Positions 1 through 7,883 of a stretch of 33,413 nt of DNA are shown in pieces. The stretch is taken from NCBI GenBank assembly GCA_044376615.1, contig JBILKO010000017.1, forward strand, positions 1 to 33,413, read 5' to 3'. Source of the stretch: CAISGS01 sp044376615. GTDB taxonomy: Bacteria > Pseudomonadota > Alphaproteobacteria > Caulobacterales > Caulobacteraceae. Position 1 is the stretch's first letter. Each line of letters begins with the position of its first letter. A program made the position numbers and the translations under genes. A model generated the notes under the pieces. The model ran no database searches. It saw only the letters and a list, made by a program, of their open reading frames with translations, and was not told the DNA's origin.

Positions 1-30
1 CGCGTGGTCTAGGGTTTCAGCGACTGTCGA

Positions 31-59
31 TTGCAGTTTCGTGGCTTGGCCGCTAGTTT
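31..59 (+). promoter_or_regulatory. Possible sigma70 promoter for ilvA
   Basis: A -35-like TTGCAGT (31-37) lies 14 bases before a GCTAGTTT box (52-59). This fits the spacing of the Caulobacter-type consensus TTGACGS-N10-14-GCTANAWC, with 6 of 8 positions matching in the -10 box. It would start transcription about 50 bases before the ilvA ATG. Assignment is by eye only. Nothing else is recognisable in the first 114 bases. Confidence 0.35.
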
Positions 60-114
60 GCGCGCGCTTTGGGCGGGGCTATCTCGCCTGATCTGACAGA
101 TTATCGGTAGTTCC

Positions 115-1317
115 ATGTCTTTAAGCTTTGCCCATATCCAGTCCGCCGCTGAACGCCTCAAGGGCCATATTGAGCGCACGCCCTGCCGCCATTCACGCAC
201 CTTGTCTGAGATTACCGGGGCCGAGGTCTGGATTAAGTTTGAGAATCTGCAATTCACGGCCGCATTTAAGGAGCGCGGTGCCCTAAACAAGCTCGCCCTG
301 ATGACGGCTGAAGAGAAAAGCCGCGGCGTGATCGCCGCTTCCGCGGGCAATCATTCGCAAGGACTGGCCTATCATGCGGCGCGCCTGGGCGTGCCCGCGA
401 CCATTGTCATGCCCAAGGGCACGCCCTTTGTGAAGGTGGAGCATACCCGTGCGCATGGCGCCGAGGTCCTGCTGGAAGGCGAGACCTATGATGATGCCGC
501 CGCCTTTGCCGCCAAATTGCGCGATGAACGCGGCCTGGTGTTTGTCCATCCGTTCAATGATTATGACGTCATGGCCGGACAGGGCACGGTGGCGCTGGAA
601 ATGCTTGAGGATGTGCCCGATCTAGAGGTCCTGCCCATACCGATTGGCGGCGGCGGCTTAATAGCGGGCATGGCCACGGCGGCCAAACACATGAACCCCA
701 ATATCAAGATCCTCGGGGTCGAGCCGGCCATGTATCCGTCCTTTACCGCCCGTATGCGCGGCATGAGCACCAATACGGGCGGCCAGACCATTGCCGAGGG
801 TATAGCGGTCAAGACCGTTGGTGACCTGGCCTATAGCATTGCCCGGCCCCTGGTCGAGGAGGTGCTCTTGATCGAGGAGCCCTATTTTGAGCGGGCCATA
901 TCGCTGTTTTGTACCGTAGAAAAGACCATCGCCGAAGGGGCTGGAGCTGCGGCCCTGGCCGCCCTACTCGCCTTTCCCGAAAAGTTTCGCGGCAAGAAGT
1001 GCGGCCTGATCCTTTGCGGCGGCAATATTGATACAAGGCTCCTGACCTCAGTCCTGACCCGCGAACTCGTGCGGGCCCAGCGCCTGATCAGCCTACGCAT
1101 TGTTGGCGATGACCGGCCGGGCCTGTTAGCCAATGTCTCGGCCCTGATCGGCAATATGGGCGCCAATATTATCGAGGTCGCGCATAACCGCCTGGCCCTG
1201 GACGTGCCCGCCAAGGGCGCAGAATTCGATATCATGATCGAGACCCGCGACGCTCAGCACACTCAAGACATTATTGATGCCTTGCGCGAACGCGGCTATC
1301 CCCCCAGATCTGTCTAG
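115..1317 (+). CDS. ilvA: Threonine ammonia-lyase (threonine dehydratase) with C-terminal ACT domain
   Basis: This PLP enzyme deaminates L-threonine to 2-oxobutanoate, the first step toward isoleucine. The 400-residue protein has the fold-type II PLP core. The Schiff-base lysine is Lys52 in the FKERGA motif, the substrate loop is SAGNHSQG at about 76-83, and the phosphate-binding glycine loop GGGGLIAG is at about 178-185. A single ACT domain follows from about residue 325, opening with RLISLRIVGDDRPGLLANVS. This is the medium-length one-ACT form rather than the long two-ACT biosynthetic IlvA, so it could be biosynthetic or catabolic. The start at ATG 115 has only a weak ribosome site (GGTAG). 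An FKBP gene follows 27 bases after the stop. Confidence 0.93.
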   Translation: MSLSFAHIQSAAERLKGHIERTPCRHSRTLSEITGAEVWIKFENLQFTAAFKERGALNKLALMTAEEKSRGVIAASAGNHSQGLAYHAARLGVPATIVMPKGTPFVKVEHTRAHGAEVLLEGETYDDAAAFAAKLRDERGLVFVHPFNDYDVMAGQGTVALEMLEDVPDLEVLPIPIGGGGLIAGMATAAKHMNPNIKILGVEPAMYPSFTARMRGMSTNTGGQTIAEGIAVKTVGDLAYSIARPLVEEVLLIEEPYFERAISLFCTVEKTIAEGAGAAALAALLAFPEKFRGKKCGLILCGGNIDTRLLTSVLTRELVRAQRLISLRIVGDDRPGLLANVSALIGNMGANIIEVAHNRLALDVPAKGAEFDIMIETRDAQHTQDIIDALRERGYPPRSV

Positions 1318-1344
1318 ACCTTGAGCCCTTTGGAACCTGTTGCC

Positions 1345-1839
1345 ATGCGCCTTTTCGTCCCGATCCTTGCTAGCCTTGCCCTCCTTGCCGGTCTGTCGGC
1401 CTGTGCACCCAGTAAGCAGGCGGCGGAAAATCTCGATGCCGCGGCGGCCTTTATGGCCAAGAATGCCAAGGTCCGGGGCGTTAAGACCCTGCCCAGCGGC
1501 GTGCAATACAAGGTCGTCAAGGCTGGCCCAGCCACTGGCGTCAGCCCTAAGGTGGTCGATGAGGTCAAGGTGCATTATGAGGGCAAGCTGCTTTCGGGCC
1601 TTGTTTTTGATAGCTCTTTCCAGCGCGGTACCCCGGCCACCTTCCCGCTCAGGGGCCTGATCCCCGCCTGGACAGAGGCCCTTCAATTGATGAAGCCCGG
1701 CGATGAATGGCTGCTCTATGTGCCGCCTGCCTTGGGCTATGGCGCGCAAGGCGCGGGCCCCATTCCGCCCAATAGCGTCATGGTGTTTCGCATCCAGCTG
1801 ATTGATGTCATGCCGCACCCGGCCCCGCCTGCGGGCTAG
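1345..1839 (+). CDS. FKBP-type peptidyl-prolyl cis-trans isomerase, predicted lipoprotein
   Basis: Prolyl isomerase of the FKBP family, probably anchored in the envelope and assisting folding of exported proteins. The ATG at 1345 is preferred over TTG 1321 because it begins a clean lipoprotein signal: basic start MRLF, hydrophobic core, then lipobox LSAC with the acylated Cys at residue 20. The FKBP domain occupies the C-terminal ~100 residues, with VHYEGKLLSGLVFDSS, the LIPAWTEAL segment, GDEWLLYVPP and LGYGAQGAGPIPPNS, all typical of the drug- and substrate-binding pocket. The 164-residue length fits one FKBP domain with a short N-terminal helix, as in short Mip/FklB relatives. Its TAG stop overlaps the stop of the convergent glycosyltransferase within CTAG. 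Confidence 0.9.
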   Translation: MRLFVPILASLALLAGLSACAPSKQAAENLDAAAAFMAKNAKVRGVKTLPSGVQYKVVKAGPATGVSPKVVDEVKVHYEGKLLSGLVFDSSFQRGTPATFPLRGLIPAWTEALQLMKPGDEWLLYVPPALGYGAQGAGPIPPNSVMVFRIQLIDVMPHPAPPAG

Positions 1840-2861
1840 GGCTTAAGGGGATTGATCACGACCGCTCGCCGAATCAGGTCGAGCGGGTTGTTGGCCAAGG
1901 CTCGCAAGATCTTGCCGCTTGAGGCCGTGCGCCCGGCTTGAATCGCCTTGCGGGCTTCTAGTACCGGGCCAAGCCCCTTCAGAGCTGCCATCAAGCCGCG
2001 CCAAACCGGCTTAATTTCGCCGCGCATCAGATGTAGGCCAAATATCCCGACTAAGGCGAAGAGGTGCAGAACGGCTACCAGCGGCACGAGCGGCCAAGGC
2101 GTGTTCTTGACCAAGCACCAGAGCCGGTTTCTGGTGCCGTGAAATAGGGAAAAGTCCGAGCGCGCGCCAAACACGGCCGAGCCGACATGGGCGACCACGG
2201 CTTCCGGAACCAGCACAGTAGCCTGGCCGATCAGCCTCAGCCGATAGCCCAGATCAACGTCTTCGCAGTAACAGAAGAATGTCTCATCAAAGCCGCCGAG
2301 TGCGAGGAATAGGTCCCGGTCGATCAGATGGGCCGCGCCGCAAGCGGAAAACACTTCGCCCATGGGCAGGGCGCGAACCGGCTGGTCATAGCCGCCGCGA
2401 TAGGGGATGCCGGCCAAGGTCAGGACATCACCAGCGCCGTCCAGCCGCGCTGGATCATCGGCCCGCACCTGTAGGCTGGCAAAGCTCTTGATCGCAGGCA
2501 AGGCCTGACTGGCGCGAACCAACTGTTCGAGCCAATCGGCTTGCGGATAGGCGTCAGGATTGAGCAGGGCCAGCCACCGCCCCCTCGCCGCTTGCGCCGC
2601 CAAATTATTGCCCGCTGCAAAGCCGAGATTTGTCCCCGCCGCGATCAGAGACGGCCCTGGACCATCGGCCAAGGCGGCCTGGGGCGCGCCGTCCGTCGAG
2701 GCATTATCGACCAGGATAATCTCAAAATCGCGAAAGCTCTGGGCCTCTAGGGCCGCCAAACACCGCCCTAGGGTCTCGCCGCTTTGATAGGCAATGATCA
2801 GCACACTGATCAGGGGCGCAGGCTTTGGCGCATTGGAGGCGGGCGGGTTGGTCATGCCCAT
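1836..2861 (-). CDS. Glycosyltransferase family 2 (rhamnosyltransferase-like)
   Basis: GT-A fold inverting glycosyltransferase that would move a sugar from a nucleotide donor to a surface glycan or lipid. The nucleotide-binding start is ISVLIIAYQSGETLGRCL (about 18-35), followed by ILVDNASTDG with Asp52. The metal-binding region is LLNPDAYP (Asp103), and the FCYCEDVDLGYRLRL segment near 197-210 carries the ED acceptor/catalytic motif. A hydrophobic C-terminal stretch (about 246-270) suggests membrane association. The donor and product cannot be read from sequence. No other polysaccharide gene is adjacent, so it stands alone. It is divergent from nadE across 144 bases. An in-frame ATG at 2855 is an alternative start. 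Confidence 0.87.
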   Translation of the reverse strand: MGMTNPPASNAPKPAPLISVLIIAYQSGETLGRCLAALEAQSFRDFEIILVDNASTDGAPQAALADGPGPSLIAAGTNLGFAAGNNLAAQAARGRWLALLNPDAYPQADWLEQLVRASQALPAIKSFASLQVRADDPARLDGAGDVLTLAGIPYRGGYDQPVRALPMGEVFSACGAAHLIDRDLFLALGGFDETFFCYCEDVDLGYRLRLIGQATVLVPEAVVAHVGSAVFGARSDFSLFHGTRNRLWCLVKNTPWPLVPLVAVLHLFALVGIFGLHLMRGEIKPVWRGLMAALKGLGPVLEARKAIQAGRTASSGKILRALANNPLDLIRRAVVINPLKP

Positions 2862-3005
2862 GCCTTATGCCCGCAAATGCCGATCTAGGCCACTCTTGGC
2901 GCGCCTGAGCCCCCACCAAGCCCGCCGCTTTTTCAAAACATGGCATCTTAACCGTGCATGCCCTATTATGGCGGCAGCATTCACCGGGTTATTGTCTGGG
3001 TTCCA

Positions 3006-5063
3006 ATGGCTGATACTGCTGCGCCTGAGTTTTTCTCGCCCTATAGCCACGACTTTGTCCGGCTCGGCGTCTGCGTGCCTGCCCTGCGGCCCGCTGATGT
3101 AAGCTTTAATGGCGACCAGACCCTGGACCTGATCCAAAAGGGTCATGCGGCAGGCGCGGCCATTCTCCTGTTCCCAGAACTGGGCCTCAGCGCCTATGCG
3201 ATTGACGACCTCCTGCTGCAACAGCCCCTGCTCGATGCGGTCGAGGCCGAGTTGGCGCGCCTGACCATGGCCACGGAGGGCCTGACGCCGGTCTGTGTCG
3301 TCGGCGCGCCCCTAAGGTTCCAGGGCGGGCTCTATAATTGCGCTGTGGCTCTGCATGATGGCCGCATTCTTGGCGCCGTGCCCAAGGCCTATCTGCCCAA
3401 TTACCGCGAATTTTATGAGCGGCGCTGGTTCACCCCCGGCGCGGACCTGATGGGCGAGACCATCACCATAGCGGGTGAAGAAGTGCCGTTCGGCGTCGAT
3501 ATCCTGTTTCAGGCGGTTGGTCGCACGCCGTTTTGTTTTCACATCGAGATCTGTGAAGACATCTGGACCCCGACCCCGCCCAGCAGTGCGGCGGCCCTAG
3601 CGGGCGCAGAAATCCTGCTTAACCTGTCGGCCAGCAACATCACCATTGGCAAGGCCAAGACCCGTAACCTGCTGTGCCGGTCCCAGTCTGAGCGGTGCCA
3701 GGCCGCCTATGCCTATTCGGCGGCGGGACCGGGGGAATCGACAACAGATCTCGCCTGGGACGGACAGGGCGCGATTTTCGAGCTGGGTCAGACCTTGGCC
3801 CAGTCGCAGCGCTTTAGCCCAGAGCCGACCTTGACCCTTGCCGATCTGGATCTGGGCCGTATCCGGCAAGAGCGCCTGCGCACCGGCACCTGGAATGATG
3901 CGGCCCTGTGCAGCCGCCGCGATGGCGAGGGCTTTGACACGGTCGAATTTGACTTTGAGGCCCCGACCCAAAAACTGGACTTGATCCGCAATATCGAGCG
4001 GTTTCCCTATGTGCCGTCTAATCCCGATGAGCTGGCCGAAAACTGTTATGAGGCCTGGAATATCCAGGTCCAGGGACTGGCCACACGGCTTAAATCGACG
4101 GGCCTGAAGCATCTCGTCATCGGCGTCTCAGGCGGCCTCGATTCCACCCAGGCCCTGATTGTCGCGGTCAAGGTGATGGATCAGCTCGGCCTACCGCACC
4201 AAAATGTCCTGGCCTATACCTTGCCCGGCTTTGCGACCTCGGACGCGACCAAATCCAATGCTCATGCCCTGATGCAGGCCCTGGGCGTTAACGCCCATGA
4301 GCTGGATATCCGCCCTGCTGCCCAGCAAATGCTCGCCGATCTTGGCCACCCTTATGGCAAGGGCAAGCCGGTCTATGATGTGACCTTTGAGAATGTCCAG
4401 GCCGGCCTGCGCACCGATTACCTATTCCGCCTCGCCAATCAAAACGCTGCCCTGGTCGTCGGGACCGGCGATCTGTCGGAGCTGGCGCTGGGCTGGTGCA
4501 CCTATGGGGTTGGCGATCATATGAGCCATTATAACCCCAATGCCGGGGTGTCTAAGACCCTGATCCAGCACCTGATCCGCTTTGCCGCCGCCTCAGGCGA
4601 TTTCAGCGACGAGACCGCCAAGCTGCTGCACGCCGTCCTGGACACCGAAATCTCGCCCGAGTTGATCCCCGCCGGGGCCGATGGCGCGGTGCAATCGACG
4701 CAAGGCATGATCGGCCCCTATGCCCTGCAAGATTTTACCCTCTATTACCTAACCCGCTATGGCTTTAAGCCGTCCAAGATTGCCTATCTGGCCTGGCAGG
4801 CCTGGCATGATGCCGCCAAGGGCGACTGGCCCGCGAATACGCCCGATACGGCGCGTCCGGCCTATGACCTGGCCACGATCAAGACCTGGATGGCCCTCTT
4901 TTTAAAACGCTTCTTCGCCAACCAGTTCAAACGCAGCGCGGTGCCCAACAGCCCCAAGATCAGCTCCGGCGGCGCCCTCTCCCCCCGCGGCGACTGGCGC
5001 ATGCCCTCGGACGCCTCGGCAGCGGTGTGGCTGGAAGAGCTTGAGACGGGCGTGCCGGGTTAG
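3006..5063 (+). CDS. nadE: Glutamine-dependent NAD(+) synthetase
   Basis: Makes NAD from deamido-NAD, ATP and glutamine-derived ammonia. The N-terminal nitrilase-type glutaminase domain carries the catalytic triad: Glu58 in LFPELGLSAY, Lys127 in PKAYLPNYREFYERRWF and Cys183 in FHIEICEDIW (numbering from ATG 3006). The C-terminal synthetase has the pyrophosphate loop GVSGGLDSTQAL near residue 370 and the VGTGDLSELALGWCTYG segment. At 685 residues it matches the long glutaminase-fused form, as in Mycobacterium, rather than the short ammonia-dependent NadE. ATG 2958 in the same frame would add 16 residues. I prefer 3006 because the family usually begins shortly before the FYSPYxHGFVR-like segment, here FFSPYSHDFVRLG. 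Confidence 0.95.
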   Translation: MADTAAPEFFSPYSHDFVRLGVCVPALRPADVSFNGDQTLDLIQKGHAAGAAILLFPELGLSAYAIDDLLLQQPLLDAVEAELARLTMATEGLTPVCVVGAPLRFQGGLYNCAVALHDGRILGAVPKAYLPNYREFYERRWFTPGADLMGETITIAGEEVPFGVDILFQAVGRTPFCFHIEICEDIWTPTPPSSAAALAGAEILLNLSASNITIGKAKTRNLLCRSQSERCQAAYAYSAAGPGESTTDLAWDGQGAIFELGQTLAQSQRFSPEPTLTLADLDLGRIRQERLRTGTWNDAALCSRRDGEGFDTVEFDFEAPTQKLDLIRNIERFPYVPSNPDELAENCYEAWNIQVQGLATRLKSTGLKHLVIGVSGGLDSTQALIVAVKVMDQLGLPHQNVLAYTLPGFATSDATKSNAHALMQALGVNAHELDIRPAAQQMLADLGHPYGKGKPVYDVTFENVQAGLRTDYLFRLANQNAALVVGTGDLSELALGWCTYGVGDHMSHYNPNAGVSKTLIQHLIRFAAASGDFSDETAKLLHAVLDTEISPELIPAGADGAVQSTQGMIGPYALQDFTLYYLTRYGFKPSKIAYLAWQAWHDAAKGDWPANTPDTARPAYDLATIKTWMALFLKRFFANQFKRSAVPNSPKISSGGALSPRGDWRMPSDASAAVWLEELETGVPG

Positions 5064-5069
5064 GCCGCC

Positions 5070-5528
5070 ATGCTCAACGCCGCCGTTCGTGAGGATATCC
5101 AAAATTCGGTCCTGTGCTGGCTAGCGACGGTCAGTGCCGATGGCCAGCCCAATGTCAGCCCCAAGGAGATCTTTTGCGATCATGGCGATGACACGCTGCT
5201 GATTGCCGAGATTGCCTCGCCCAAAAGCGTGAAAAACCTGGCGGCTAATCCGCGCGTCTGTGTCAGCCTGGTCGATGTGTTTCGGCAAAAGGGCTTTAAA
5301 TTGCTGGGCCAGGCCCGTCTGGTCCTGCCCGACGCGCTGGAGTTTCAAGCCTTAGGCGCGCGCCTGCTGGCCATGGCTGGGCCTGATTTTCCGGTCCGAG
5401 GCATCATCGCCGTCAAGATCGACAAGATCGAGCGCATCTGGGCCCCCAGCTATGCCCTGTTTCCAGACCGCACGGTCGAGACCCAGACGGAAAATGGCTA
5501 TAAGTCCTATGGGGTCAGGCCGGTTTAG
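5070..5528 (+). CDS. Pyridoxamine 5'-phosphate oxidase family (flavin-binding split-barrel) protein
   Basis: A 152-residue single-domain protein with the FMN-binding split beta-barrel pattern: CWLATVSADGQPNVSPKEIF near the N-terminus, then LLIAEIASPKSVKNL and NPRVCVSLVDV. Proteins of this type bind FMN or F420, or act as general oxidoreductases; it is not the PdxH enzyme itself. It begins 6 bases after the nadE stop, so the two are probably co-transcribed, possibly linking it to NAD-dependent redox chemistry (inference). Its TAG stop overlaps the TAA stop of the convergent citrate synthase within TTAG. The substrate is unknown. Confidence 0.8.
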   Translation: MLNAAVREDIQNSVLCWLATVSADGQPNVSPKEIFCDHGDDTLLIAEIASPKSVKNLAANPRVCVSLVDVFRQKGFKLLGQARLVLPDALEFQALGARLLAMAGPDFPVRGIIAVKIDKIERIWAPSYALFPDRTVETQTENGYKSYGVRPV

Positions 5529-6685
5529 CGCTCCAACCCCGGCCCAACATAGCGCGCGCGAGGCCGGATCAGGTGGCCGGTCTGGTGCTGTTCCAGCGCA
5601 TGGGCCAGCCAACCGGCGCAGCGGGCCGTGGCAAAGATCAGGAACGGTGCTTCGGCAGGCAGGTTTAGCCGCGCCGCCAGGGCCGCCAGGGCAAAATCGA
5701 TATTGGGCGGGGTGCCGGTGGCGGCGGCGCTGGCGCTCAAGACCTCAGCGAATTCAGCGGGCAAGCTGATAGCGGCTAGCAGAGCCTTGGCCCTGGGATC
5801 GCCATCGAGATAGAGCGGGTGACCAAAGCCAGGCAGGTTTGCGCCCCGATCCAGCCGCGCCCGGATCGCGGCCACAGCACCCTTTTGCGCCGCCTCCTCC
5901 ATAAAGACCGAAACCCGCGCCACCATGCCGCCATGTAAGGGCCCCGATAAGGCGCAAAGCCCGGCCAGGGCCGAGGCGGCCAGGCTCACCCCGGTCGAGG
6001 CCGCAACCCGGGCGGCAAAGGTCGAGGCATTGAGCTCGTGATCCGCCAACAGGACCAGGGCCTGACGCACCAGCTGCGCCCCCGCCGCGTCACAGCCCCA
6101 GGCCGTGGCCAGGCGCTGATGGATCGGTCCTGTGGCGGCCGCTGGCCCGGCCACCGCATCGGCCAGGCTGTGCAGGACCTGGCCGGCTTCTGCCTGTAAC
6201 AGGTCCATATGCCGCCCGCGCATGGGGGCGCCGGTCGCCGCCGCCCGGGCCAGGGCGGCAAAGGCGCGGGTCTTGCCATCGGGGCCGGGCACGGGGCCGA
6301 GCTCCGGCGCGGGCATTGGCGGGTGGTCATTGGCCCATAGGAGGGCGGCCACTGTCTCCAGCGTCTCGGTCTGGCAAAGCTGGGCCGCATCCTTGCCGCG
6401 ATAATAGAGCCGCCCGCCGCTTAGACTAGTGATCGAAGAGGCTAGGACTGGCTCGCCCAGGGCAATCGTATCCTCAGCTACGGTCGAGGCCTTGCGCCCG
6501 CGCGCCTTGCGCACCTGAAGCTTGGCAATATCGGCGGCGCGATAAAGGCTTTGGCGCGGGTCATCGGTCAAGCTGCGCGCCTCGATCTTGCCGCGGCTGA
6601 CATAGGCATAGAGGGTCTGGGGCCGGATATTCAGCCGCTCCATCGCCGCTTTCGCACTGATCCAGTCGGCCAAGGCTTGCTCCAT
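5525..6685 (-). CDS. Citrate synthase family protein with N-terminal MerR-like DNA-binding domain
   Basis: The first ~60 residues form a MerR/excisionase-type winged helix (SAKAAMERLNIRPQTLYAYV, then RGKIEARS and LYRAADIAKL) joined by a basic linker KARGRKA to a citrate synthase body. The citrate synthase active-site positions are present: His216 in DHELNAST, His251 in GPLHGG, His289 in GFGHPLY, Asp330 in NIDF and Arg355 near the end. The Arg that normally follows the third His (GHR) is Pro here. It may therefore be an enzyme that also binds DNA, or a metabolite-sensing regulator derived from the enzyme. It is divergent from a second citrate synthase across 79 bases. The HTH fusion is a known architecture in alphaproteobacteria; its role is not established to my knowledge. 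Confidence 0.85.
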   Translation of the reverse strand: MEQALADWISAKAAMERLNIRPQTLYAYVSRGKIEARSLTDDPRQSLYRAADIAKLQVRKARGRKASTVAEDTIALGEPVLASSITSLSGGRLYYRGKDAAQLCQTETLETVAALLWANDHPPMPAPELGPVPGPDGKTRAFAALARAAATGAPMRGRHMDLLQAEAGQVLHSLADAVAGPAAATGPIHQRLATAWGCDAAGAQLVRQALVLLADHELNASTFAARVAASTGVSLAASALAGLCALSGPLHGGMVARVSVFMEEAAQKGAVAAIRARLDRGANLPGFGHPLYLDGDPRAKALLAAISLPAEFAEVLSASAAATGTPPNIDFALAALAARLNLPAEAPFLIFATARCAGWLAHALEQHQTGHLIRPRARYVGPGLER

Positions 6686-6697
6686 AGATTGATTATA

Positions 6698-6705
6698 TTG
6701 ATCAA
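6698..6705. promoter_or_regulatory. Possible operator TTGATCAA between the divergent citrate synthase genes
   Basis: A perfect 8-base palindrome TTGATCAA sits in an AT-rich patch (6686-6720). It is flanked by half-site-like repeats ATTGAT (6689-6694) and ATTGAC (6707-6712). It lies 2 bases upstream of the -35 box of the plus-strand gene and immediately upstream of the minus-strand start. That makes it a natural site for autoregulation by the HTH-citrate synthase. This is inference from position and symmetry only. Confidence 0.35.
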
Positions 6706-6707
6706 GA

Positions 6708-6736
6708 TTGACGATATACAGTTTGGGCGCAAGATC
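6708..6736 (+). promoter_or_regulatory. Predicted sigma70 promoter of the plus-strand citrate synthase
   Basis: TTGACGA (6708-6714) and GCAAGATC (6729-6736), separated by 14 bases, match the Caulobacter-type consensus TTGACGS-N10-14-GCTANAWC at nearly every position; 7 of 8 match in the -10 box. Transcription would start near 6743. That leaves a short leader with a strong ribosome site, AAGGAGG (6748-6754), 10 bases before the ATG at 6765. Confidence 0.55.
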
Positions 6737-6764
6737 ACCGCGAAATCAAGGAGGATTTTGGGTC

Positions 6765-7883
6765 ATGTCAGACGGTCTAGAAGGCATAATTGCCGCCAAT
6801 ACGGTCTTGAGTGATGTTGATGGCACGGCCGGGCGGTTGATCCTGCGCGGCGCGACTTTGGACGAGTTGGCAGGTAAGGTCAGTTTTGAAGCCCTGATCC
6901 ATCGCCTGTTTCAGGGGTTCTTCGATGACCTGCCACCATTAGACGCCCTGACCGAAAAGCTTGGCCGAGCGCGGGCTGAGGTGTTTGCGGAAACGGAAGC
7001 CTTGGATGCCCGGCTCCTGTCGCTCGAGCCGATTGAGGCGGTGCGGGCCCTCACCGCGCGCCTGGCCGATGGGCAGGACCTGGCCTGCGCCCTTCGCCTG
7101 ATCGCCGCCCAGTCGGTCTTTACCGCCGCCGTGGCCCGGGGCCGGCTTGGCCTTGGTCCGATTGCGCCAGACCCCGCCCTTGGCCACGCTGCCGACATGC
7201 TGCACATGATGCGCGGCACAAGGGCCAGCGCGGCAGAGGTTAGGGGCCTAGATACCTATCTGGTCACGGTGTCGGATCATGGCCTCAATGCCTCAACCTT
7301 TGCCGCGCGGGTCGTGGCCTCAACCCAGTCGGGCCTGACCTCTGCCGTGCTGGCGGGGCAAGGCGCGCTGAAAGGGCCTTTGCATGGCGGCGCGCCGGGG
7401 CCAATCATTGCCATGCTGGATGAGATTGGGCATCCGGATAATGCCCAGGCCTGGATCGAACAGGCCCTAGACCGGGGCGACCGGCTGATGGGCTTTGGCC
7501 ACCGCATCTATAAGGTCCGCGACCCCAGGGCCGATGCCTTAAAAGGTGCGATCAAGGCCATGGCCAAGGCGGGATCAGCCAATCTGGGCCGCCTGGCCTT
7601 TGCTGAAGCCGTCGAAACCGCCGTTTTGGCCGTGCTCAAGGCGCGCAAGCCGGACCGGTCTTTGCAAACCAATGTCGAGTTTTATACCGCGCTCCTGCTC
7701 GAGGCCCTCGGCTTTAAGGCCGAACATTTCACCTGCGTCTTTGCCGCGGGCCGCACCGCCGGCTGGATCGCCCATGCGCGGGAACAGGCCCTGGGCGGAC
7801 GCTTGATCCGGCCCGCTTCGATCTATGTTGGCCCGTCACCCAACCGCGCCACTGCCCAGCTTGCGGCATCAGCAACGGCCTGA
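6765..7883 (+). CDS. Citrate synthase / methylcitrate synthase family protein
   Basis: A citrate synthase-fold protein of 372 residues, about the length of the small type I bacterial and methylcitrate synthases. It would condense oxaloacetate with acetyl-CoA or another acyl-CoA. Active-site positions: His172 (DHGLNAST), His207 (GPLHGG), His246 (GFGHRIYK) and Arg330 are present, but the catalytic aspartate of the NVDF motif is glutamate (Glu305 in NVEFYT). The ATG at 6765 is chosen over 6708 because AAGGAGG precedes it and the upstream ATG falls inside the predicted promoter. It is paired with the divergent HTH-citrate synthase. The C-terminal ~20 codons overlap the convergent queG by 61 bases. 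Whether it is the main TCA-cycle enzyme cannot be told here. Confidence 0.85.
   Translation: MSDGLEGIIAANTVLSDVDGTAGRLILRGATLDELAGKVSFEALIHRLFQGFFDDLPPLDALTEKLGRARAEVFAETEALDARLLSLEPIEAVRALTARLADGQDLACALRLIAAQSVFTAAVARGRLGLGPIAPDPALGHAADMLHMMRGTRASAAEVRGLDTYLVTVSDHGLNASTFAARVVASTQSGLTSAVLAGQGALKGPLHGGAPGPIIAMLDEIGHPDNAQAWIEQALDRGDRLMGFGHRIYKVRDPRADALKGAIKAMAKAGSANLGRLAFAEAVETAVLAVLKARKPDRSLQTNVEFYTALLLEALGFKAEHFTCVFAAGRTAGWIAHAREQALGGRLIRPASIYVGPSPNRATAQLAASATA

Noticed and set aside
1126..1818. 230-codon minus-strand frame spanning ilvA end and the FKBP gene
   Set aside because: Antisense to two genes with clear motifs; no plausible start context or homology.
3597..4112. 171-codon minus-strand frame inside nadE
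   Set aside because: Opposite-strand shadow of the glutaminase-synthetase junction of a full-length nadE.
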